A stretch of 15,066 nt of DNA from Nitrospirales bacterium (GTDB taxonomy: Bacteria; Nitrospirota; Thermodesulfovibrionia; Thermodesulfovibrionales; Dissulfurispiraceae), in NCBI GenBank assembly GCA_020846375.1, contig JADLDZ010000241.1, positions 1 to 15,066 on the forward strand. The letters are read 5' to 3'. A model generated the notes under the pieces. The model was not told the origin of the DNA and did no database searches. It saw only the letters and a list, made by a program, of their open reading frames with translations. Of this stretch, positions 14,275 through 15,066 are shown one piece after another; the stretch's first letter is position 1; every line of letters begins with the position of its first letter. Made by a program: the position numbers and the translations under genes.

Positions 14275-15066
14275 CGCTCCCTCCTTTTCCGGCCTCACCG
14301 GTCCTCACCGGCAATCTGACCTGTACGATAGTGCCCTCCCCGGGTTCCGATGTGAAAAGCATCGTACCGTTATGCTCTTTGATAATGGAGTAGGCGATGG
14401 AGAGGCCGAGGCCTGTCCCGCCCTCGCTGCTTTTTGTCGTGAAGAACGGCTCGACGATCCTGTTCCGGATTTCCGGCGGCATTCCGGAACCCTCGTCCCT
14501 GACTTCCACAACGACGTGCTTCGCTTTCTCATCGAAAAAAGTGGCGATCCGGATGCTCCTGTCATTTGTCTGCAACGCTTCCAGGGCATTCAGGATGAGG
14601 TTGATGACTACCTGTTCAACCTTTGAGGCGGCGCCACGCACCAGGGGAATGCTCTCGTCCAGACGTGTGGTGAAGTTCCTGGTCGCCTTTCTGATGGGTG
14701 CACTGAGCATCCGCACCGAATTTTCCACGCTCCTGTTGATGTCGAAGAGCTCGAAAGAGTTTCGGTCCTGTCGCGAGAAGTTTTTCAGGTCGTCAACGAT
14801 ATTTTTTATCCGGTAGGAGCCGGCCACGATGCTCCTGATCATTACGGGCACATGTTCGCGCGTTTCCGTGAAGGAGAGGCCCGCCAGGGAGAAATCTCCG
14901 TTTTCCCTGTGATACTCCGCCAGCACCAGCGAGGTATCACGCCATATATCGGCCAGGAGTTCGGCATTGGAAAGGATGAAGTTGTTGGGGTTGTTGATTT
15001 CATGCGCCATTCCGGCGGAGAGTTGTCCCAGGAGACGGAGATTCCCCGCCCGCATCGCCTCTTCCA
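14258..15066 (-). CDS. Sensor histidine kinase, C-terminal part (5' end beyond window)
   Basis: The visible 269 codons run in from the window edge. The dimerisation/H-box is LRLLGQLSAGMAHEINNPNN, with the phospho-acceptor His codon at 15002–15004. The ATPase domain has N box NLILNALEAL, G1 DEGSGMPPE, F box FFTTK and G2 GGTGLGLSIAYSII. The ATG at 15055 is not taken as the start because the frame is open upstream (EEA before it) and sensor kinases of this type carry input domains before the H-box, so the sensor part lies outside. The final residues overlap the start of the response regulator gene, indicating one operon and coupled synthesis. The signal it detects cannot be inferred from this part. 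Confidence 0.95.
   Translation of the reverse strand, partial: EEAMRAGNLRLLGQLSAGMAHEINNPNNFILSNAELLADIWRDTSLVLAEYHRENGDFSLAGLSFTETREHVPVMIRSIVAGSYRIKNIVDDLKNFSRQDRNSFELFDINRSVENSVRMLSAPIRKATRNFTTRLDESIPLVRGAASKVEQVVINLILNALEALQTNDRSIRIATFFDEKAKHVVVEVRDEGSGMPPEIRNRIVEPFFTTKSSEGGTGLGLSIAYSIIKEHNGTMLFTSEPGEGTIVQVRLPVRTGEAGKGGSDGLLR

Noticed and set aside
1..15066. CRISPR array, intact insertion sequence, rRNA gene, phage or defence island
   Set aside because: No regularly spaced direct repeats, transposase motifs or rRNA sequence were seen on either strand. The only accessory trace is the decayed MntA/HepT-like region.

Overview
The window is a bacterial chromosome segment built around the conserved translation/transcription cluster tuf–rpmG–tRNA-Trp–secE–nusG–rplK–rplA–rplJ–rplL–rpoB–rpoC, all on the + strand (1–11866). 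A short, unrelated minus-strand region follows (about 11930–15066). The DNA is GC-rich and favours AGG for arginine. A 1377-residue beta' carrying an insertion after the trigger loop, a 1311-residue beta with an SI2-like charged insert, a C+ type (zinc) L33, and a histidine kinase with an H-box reading HEINNPNNF all fit a Nitrospirota-like or Desulfobacterota-like bacterium. This placement is an inference from protein character; no database search was run.

Region 1 (1–725) holds the last 40 codons of EF-Tu, ribosomal protein L33, a tRNA-Trp with encoded CCA, and SecE. Region 2 (728–3698) holds NusG, L11, L1, L10 and L7/L12. Three non-coding elements punctuate it: an AGCTC-rich imperfect inverted repeat between nusG and rplK, a structured L10 leader RNA of about 265 nt between rplA and rplJ, and a perfect 34-bp palindrome with a trailing T-run between rplL and rpoB. 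rplJ has no in-frame ATG, GTG or TTG at the expected place. It appears to start at CTG, seven bases after an AGGAG. Region 3 (3798–11866) is rpoB and rpoC, overlapping by one base (TAGTG), closed by a strong hairpin-plus-T terminator that could act in both directions.

Region 4 (11930–12240, minus strand) looks gene-free but carries recognisable remains of a MntA/HepT-type (nucleotidyltransferase/DUF86) toxin–antitoxin pair. The MntA-like half lacks its N-terminal catalytic part and has a frameshift. The HepT-like gene has its usual overlapping start but is internally shortened and runs out in the rpoC terminator. Region 5 (12295–15066, minus strand) has a divergent HU-like protein and a two-component pair: a histidine kinase truncated by the window edge, overlapping by 17 bases a sigma-54-dependent NtrC-family response regulator.

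Functionally the + strand supplies the core of gene expression: elongation factor, ribosomal stalk and L1 stalk proteins, RNA polymerase, the NusG elongation factor, and the SecE translocon subunit. The L10 leader and the rplL–rpoB hairpin are the visible points where ribosomal-protein and polymerase expression can be adjusted separately. The usual downstream partners rpsL–rpsG–fusA are absent after rpoC. I found no CRISPR array, intact insertion sequence or rRNA. The most unexpected items are the TA-module fossil, the CTG start of rplJ, and the HU protein with an altered DNA-binding arm.
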